Assembly (NCBI RefSeq): GCF_002234675.1
Contig: NC_019875.2
Location: 22,252,299 to 22,316,298 of the forward strand
Reading direction: 5' to 3'
Length of the DNA stretch: 64,000 bases
Source of the DNA: Oryzias latipes
Lineage: Eukaryota; Chordata; Actinopteri; Beloniformes; Adrianichthyidae
Under the pieces are notes generated by a model, which saw only the letters and a program-made list of their open reading frames with translations, ran no database searches and was not told the DNA's origin. Numbering within the stretch: position 1 is the first letter of the stretch; every line of letters starts with the position of its first letter. The position numbers and the translations under genes were made by a program. Of this stretch, positions 59,701-64,000 are shown piece by piece.

Positions 59701-61366
59701 TTGCAGTTTTTAGGCCAAATAGAAAAACCTGTGTGGTTTTCTAGGACCTAGTTTCTGCAGACCAGCAGGAGTTCATCAGAATCTGGTTGTGGGTGGGTCT
59801 GTTGGTGCATAGTAAGCCTGCCCACACTTTCCATCATCCCTTTGTTTAAACTTATTGTTTCCTCCTAGCCAGGACTCCCCTGAAAAAGAGATACTTAATC
59901 TCAATAGGACATTTCCTGGTTAAATAAATAAATTAAAAAAAGACTCTCCTGCTAGCTTAAAGCCTCTCACAACCCCAACCCAGCATTACTTGTGAAACAA
60001 AAATGGTGAGCAATATTGGAGCTATCCAGCTCCAAGGACGAGAAAGACATACATGGATCTAGCCAACCACAAGTGGATGCATGGGATTTTGGCGGAGCAG
60101 GGTGCTTGTGTCCTGTCAATTGTAACACCTTCATCACTGCTACAGACTTTTCGCAACAGCATTTGTTTTGTCTGCTCCTGATTCTCCAGAATTAGACTAA
60201 AGCAATACTTCGAAACACAGTTTTTAATCCTAAATACCATCACTCCATCTCATTCCATCTCATGTCCTCCATCACGAGAAAAATGCAACAAGATCATCAT
60301 TGGAGCGAGTCTTTAACAATATTGATGGACCAAGTAATGAAACTTTCCTTTAAAGAAATATATAGTATCATAGGAGTAATTCACGTTGAATCTTGTGTCT
60401 GATAAGAGAAAACTTTAAAAAAAAAATTTAAACATTTAAATGTGTCACCATAATACTTAAAAAAAATCAATATTTATAAAAGTATTTCAACACCAATCAT
60501 AAACATGGGGGCAAATAAATGTCTCTCTTACCTAATGATACTTCCCAGTTATATCTCTAACAATAATAGAGCAAAAAACATTTCAGAATAAAACCTAGTT
60601 TGGAAGTAAAAGGTCTTCAAAAGTGACCTTGTCCTCATTTAACAGTCAGCTTTATATTCAAAATTCATGGCGATACCCTGTAGCAACAGTACAAAAGTTA
60701 AGACATTGAAAAGCCCAAAAAGTCTGTAATACAAATGGTATTTCTTCTTTTAGATTCCCTGTGCCACACTTCATGACGTCATTGACGCTTTGGTCGAGAA
60801 GACAGCAGGAACTCTGCAGCCGTTCCTCCTGGAGGAGCCTTATGAGGAAAACATTAGTGAGCACTCCTCAGTTTTCTTTCATCCGTCAGGTCTCATCCTC
60901 ACAGTTTGACGTTATCAATTGTTTTCATTGTCAGCATATGTCTCTGCCAACGATGAAAATGGAGAAAAAATTCTGCACACTGCCCCCACCAGCCCACTGC
61001 CCAAAGCCCCTGCCCTGCCTCCAAAACAAGGTTTGTCCCAATCTTATAAATATACAGACAGAACCAAACTTCATCAATGAGGGTTACTTTCATTCCTGTG
61101 CAGATCGCTGGTGCACTAGTCCGCTGTCCAGGTCTCCAGCACCAGACCGTCGTATCCTCACCTCCTCAGTGCCGGCCTCACCCACCAACCCGATGAGGCG
61201 GCTCATCCACTCCCCTTCACCTCTCACACAAAGTAAGGGGCTTTCTCAGCTTCTTCTGCTGCCGTTATTTTTGTCTAAACCTAAAAGGAAACTCTACTGT
61301 TTCTTCCCAGCACTCAACGAGGAGCTCAAAATGACTCTGGAGAAGAGACGAGTCAGTCAGGACTAG
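56769..61366 (+). CDS. stap2: Signal-transducing adaptor protein STAP2, 11 coding exons
   Basis: Exons: 56769-56876, 57537-57608, 57690-57809, 57883-57939, 58022-58173, 58243-58374, 58464-58533, 60754-60856, 60935-61030, 61104-61232, 61311-61366. Total 364 aa, all phases close. A cytoplasmic adaptor linking kinases and STAT/immune receptors. The PH domain (about 20-125) starts YYEGYLEKRGPKEK and ends APNLEARELWKGFLYSV. A conserved LNVPTSLTLLPGQLQML stretch follows. The SH2-like domain (about 170-275) has RTEAEVLLERHPDCGNMLLR, with the phosphotyrosine-binding Arg, and FRHYRVTQRDQGGYIIDVE. The tail is Pro-rich (PALPPKQ) and ends LEKRRVSQD, like the LEKRR end of STAP2. Human STAP2 has YxxQ tyrosines in this tail; none are seen here. 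An in-frame ATG at 56706 would add 21 residues; I prefer 56769 by comparison with family length. Confidence 0.93.
58586..58862 (+). mobile_element. TTAA-MITE family A, copy 5 (fragment)
   Basis: Matches the left half of copies 2-4: GTTTTTAACATGTTATTG, CATTTCTGAGTATTTCC, TTGTTGTGAATCAGGAGCAG and ATCCATGTACGG. Both termini are missing. Lies in stap2 intron 7. Confidence 0.6.
59633..60316 (-). mobile_element. TTAA-MITE family A, copy 6
   Basis: TTAA-AGTCCCACTCCAATCTT at the left and ATTGGAGCGAGTCT-TTAA at the right; both TTAA are intact. Inverted relative to copies 2-5. It carries an inserted repeat tail at about 59857-59940 (GAAAAAGAGATACTTAATCT, TTCCTGGTTAAATAAATAA). In stap2 intron 7. Confidence 0.75.
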
Positions 61367-63261
61367 ATTCTCTCCATCCTGACTCTCCAGTGCCCTACGC
61401 AGACCTGCAGCAGTTTCATTGTGTTCTCATTCTGTGCCTTGTTGATAGAAACTACGTGACAAAAAAACACAGCACCTCCTCATTAGGTGGTGTTCTGGGA
61501 TCCTTCTTTTGGTCTCATCTTGGAAGTGAACGAAGTGACTTCTGATCAGTCTGCACTCCGGTCCTGCAATTTCACAAAACTGTTGCCTGGCTGGATTAAG
61601 CAAATAGGTGTGCTTGTCCGCCTGCAAAAAAATGTTTACAAACTGCCTCTCAATTTAAAGCACCAACAAAATCTGTTCAAATTTTACTTGGGAAGCTCTG
61701 TTACATACCAGACCACCAGCTGAGCCCGATGTTTTCCTGTCTGAGCCGCGGCCTGTGTGCTAATGTGAATCTGAAACACTGGAGAGCGCGTGAACAAACA
61801 AACCACGGAATGCCAGGATCAACACCAGAGCGGCAAACTCTCACCTGGAGGAAAATAATCAAGACACTCTTTGGTTTCAGCACAAACAGTCTTGTTTATT
61901 TATTTGTAAAATAACTGGATGGAACCTGGAATTCATCAGTACTGAAAAACTGCACAATTTTTTCCTGCTGCTCCAAACTGTGATTTACAAGGAGATGTTG
62001 ATGTTCACTCACTGACTCTCTAAATGTGCGTACGTCTGGGTGTTTCTGCTAACGTAAATGTGCAACTACTTGGTGCTACCACTCACCAATACTCACGGCT
62101 GCCTGGAAGTGCTTTCTGTTTTTCCTGCAGAAGCCTTGAAGGAGTCTTCTGTTGTTATGACTCCTAATCCAAGCCTCAAACTTCATCAGCACATTCCTAT
62201 TAGGGCTCGAATTTCCCAGCAGTCTCTGTGCAGTTGACCTGACTTGAATTATTACAGTGTTACGTTATTTCCCACATTTCAGCCTAACTGGTGACAGACC
62301 TAAGGTGCTAAAGAGTACATTTTTATACAGTCAACTTTGATTTCTGACCTGTCCTTAAAGATCAGTGTGAAAACTGTGAACTCCTATTAGTGTCTTCTTA
62401 CAGCGAACAGTTTACTGAATGTTTGTAAATGATGTGGTGTGTCTGTCAAAGAATAGTGTTTGATAGATATTGACAGCATTAAAGTGTTTTGCATGGACCT
62501 TTTGTTCTACTTTTGTGACGTCCTTCTTACATGTGACATTTCTGCCTAAAGCTGCAGGCACACGTTTGCAGAAGTGGGAGACTATCCAAATGTTTTTACT
62601 CAAGTAAAAGTGGCATCACTTTTAGTAAAATAAAGAAATGATTGAAAAGGAGTTTAAATACTATATGTTCTAAAATAACGGCCTATCCTACTTTTTCTTT
62701 GCCTGTTTTCTCGTGATGAAGACACTACTCTGTTATCATGAGAAACGTTTTTCCTTATGATAGAAGACCAAGTCCTGAATGACACACATTTATTCCAGCC
62801 TGCCCCTCATGCATCATTCTGTACCAGCCTGACCCCCTTCATCTGATGTCTGTCTATTTTCAATTTCCTCCCAAAACTCTGGAAGAGCGAGAGGGAGACA
62901 AAACAAAAAATATGTTAACCTACAGTATGTTTAGACATAAATAAAGGAAGACATTTTAATAAAAACTTGCAAATTTATTTACATTTTAACCTTATTTACA
63001 TTACTGATACTCTCATTTAGGTTTTGGTCAAAACTGAAGTGTAGAATGAATTGTACAAATAGACACAAAATACACAATTTAGCTCAATTAACAGGGGAAG
63101 AACTGATTACGTGCAAATCTATTCAACTAATAGTACATCCTAAGAAGAAAAAAATGTCTACAGATTACTTTTCAATTACAACCTAGATGAGTTTTCTTTT
63201 ACTTCTTATCCATCTGTTCAGATTTTTAAATGTAGAATAAAACAGATTGTTCATTAAGACA
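61367..63261 (+). other. Probable stap2 3' UTR and downstream spacer
   Basis: No further exon is recognised. Candidate poly(A) signals are AATAAA at 62629-62634 and 62940-62945; which one is used cannot be decided from sequence. No other feature seen. Confidence 0.4.
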
Positions 63262-64000
63262 TACAGTCAGGACCATAAATATTTGGACAGAAACACATTC
63301 TTTCTAATTTTGTTTCTGCACATTACCACACTGAATTTAAATAAAACAACTCAGATGCTATTGAAGTGCAGACTTTCAGCTTTTATTCCATGGGTTGAAC
63401 AAAAAGATTGCACAGAAATGTGAAAAACTACAGCATTTTTTAAACAAAGTAAAAAAGTACAATCCTTTCATTTGATGGGCTTGTAAGTAATTGGACAATT
63501 GACTTCCACACTATTGCATAGGCAGGTGTGGGCAATTCCCTTGTTATGTCATTATGAGTGAAGCAGATAAAAGGCCTGGAGTTGATTAGAGGACTCGTGC
63601 TTGCATTTTGAAGATTTTGCTGTGAACAGACAACATGCGGTCAAAGGAGCTCTCCATGCAGGTGAAAGGAGCCATCATTAAGCTGAGAAAACAGAAAAAA
63701 CCATGCGAGAAATTACTACAGTATCCTGAGAAACAAAGAAAGCAGTGGTGAACTCAGCAACGCGAAAAGACCTGGACGTCCATGGAAGACAAAAGTGGTG
63801 GATGATCGCACAATCATTATTACGGTGAAGAGGAACCCGTTCACAACAACCAACCAAGTAAACAACACTCTCCAGGAGGTAGGCGTATCAATGTCCAAGT
63901 CTACCATAAAAAGAAGACTGCATGAAAGTTGATACAGAGGGTACACTGCAAGATGCAAGCCACTCATAAGCCTCAAGAATAGGAAGGCTAGATTGGACTT
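63262..64000 (+). mobile_element. Tc1-like transposon, decayed, cut by window end
   Basis: Begins TA-CAGTCAGGACCATAAATAT, a recognisable fish Tc1 terminus with its TA site. A transposase-like start ATG lies at 63635 (MRSKELSMQVKGAIIKLRKQ). The frame then breaks: a stop follows within about 40 codons, and the later parts (GRP-type linker, paired HTH, and the stretch before the DDE domain) are readable only in shifted frames. It is a non-functional copy. The right half lies outside the window. Confidence 0.8.

Noticed and set aside
60761..61366. 201-codon frame over the end of stap2
   Set aside because: It reads through introns; only the last exon is in the true frame. Splice sites and STAP2 similarity define the real structure.

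Overview
The window looks like vertebrate nuclear DNA, most likely from an acanthomorph teleost. Coding regions are split by GT-AG introns. Non-coding DNA is AT-rich and full of fish-type transposon debris: Tc1 elements with TA duplications, hAT and TTAA-flanked MITEs, tRNA-type SINEs and a possible solo LTR. The repeat mix reminds me of medaka (Oryzias), but that is recollection, not a search.

Layout: the left edge (1-161) may be the last codons of a membrane protein, with a possible 3' UTR to about 2.1 kb. A GPR35/GPR55-type receptor lies on the minus strand at 5.99-6.84 kb. From 7 to 22 kb I see no gene, only repeats and some candidate regulatory motifs. At 22.2-38.4 kb on the plus strand is a complete ROR-family nuclear receptor: a GC-rich leader with uORFs, ten coding exons, 498 aa and a long 3' UTR. 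At 40.8-56.5 kb is endophilin A2 (sh3gl1): eight coding exons, 350 aa, BAR plus SH3. At 56.8-61.4 kb is stap2: eleven coding exons, 364 aa, PH plus SH2 plus a proline-rich tail. A decayed Tc1 transposon runs off the right edge. All exon coordinates were read by hand from splice signals, and the reading phase closes across every junction.

Context: as I recall, SH3GL1 and STAP2 are close neighbours on human 19p13.3, so this is conserved vertebrate synteny. The ROR gene is the surprise. Mammalian RORA, RORB and RORC lie on chromosomes 15, 9 and 1, and its sequence is closer to RORB than to RORC. This suggests a fourth ROR ohnolog kept in fish and lost in mammals. Three identical 11-bp ROR response elements, plus two more consensus matches, lie in and around the locus and would fit autoregulation.

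The three main genes act in different processes (transcription, endocytosis, signalling adaptor) and do not form an operon-like unit. I found no RNA gene that looks functional, no CRISPR array and no clearly novel multi-gene system. The best leads are the ROR identity and its ROREs, an intronic promoter-like cluster, a 100-bp inverted repeat enclosing a Pol III-like unit, and several TTAA-flanked MITE families.
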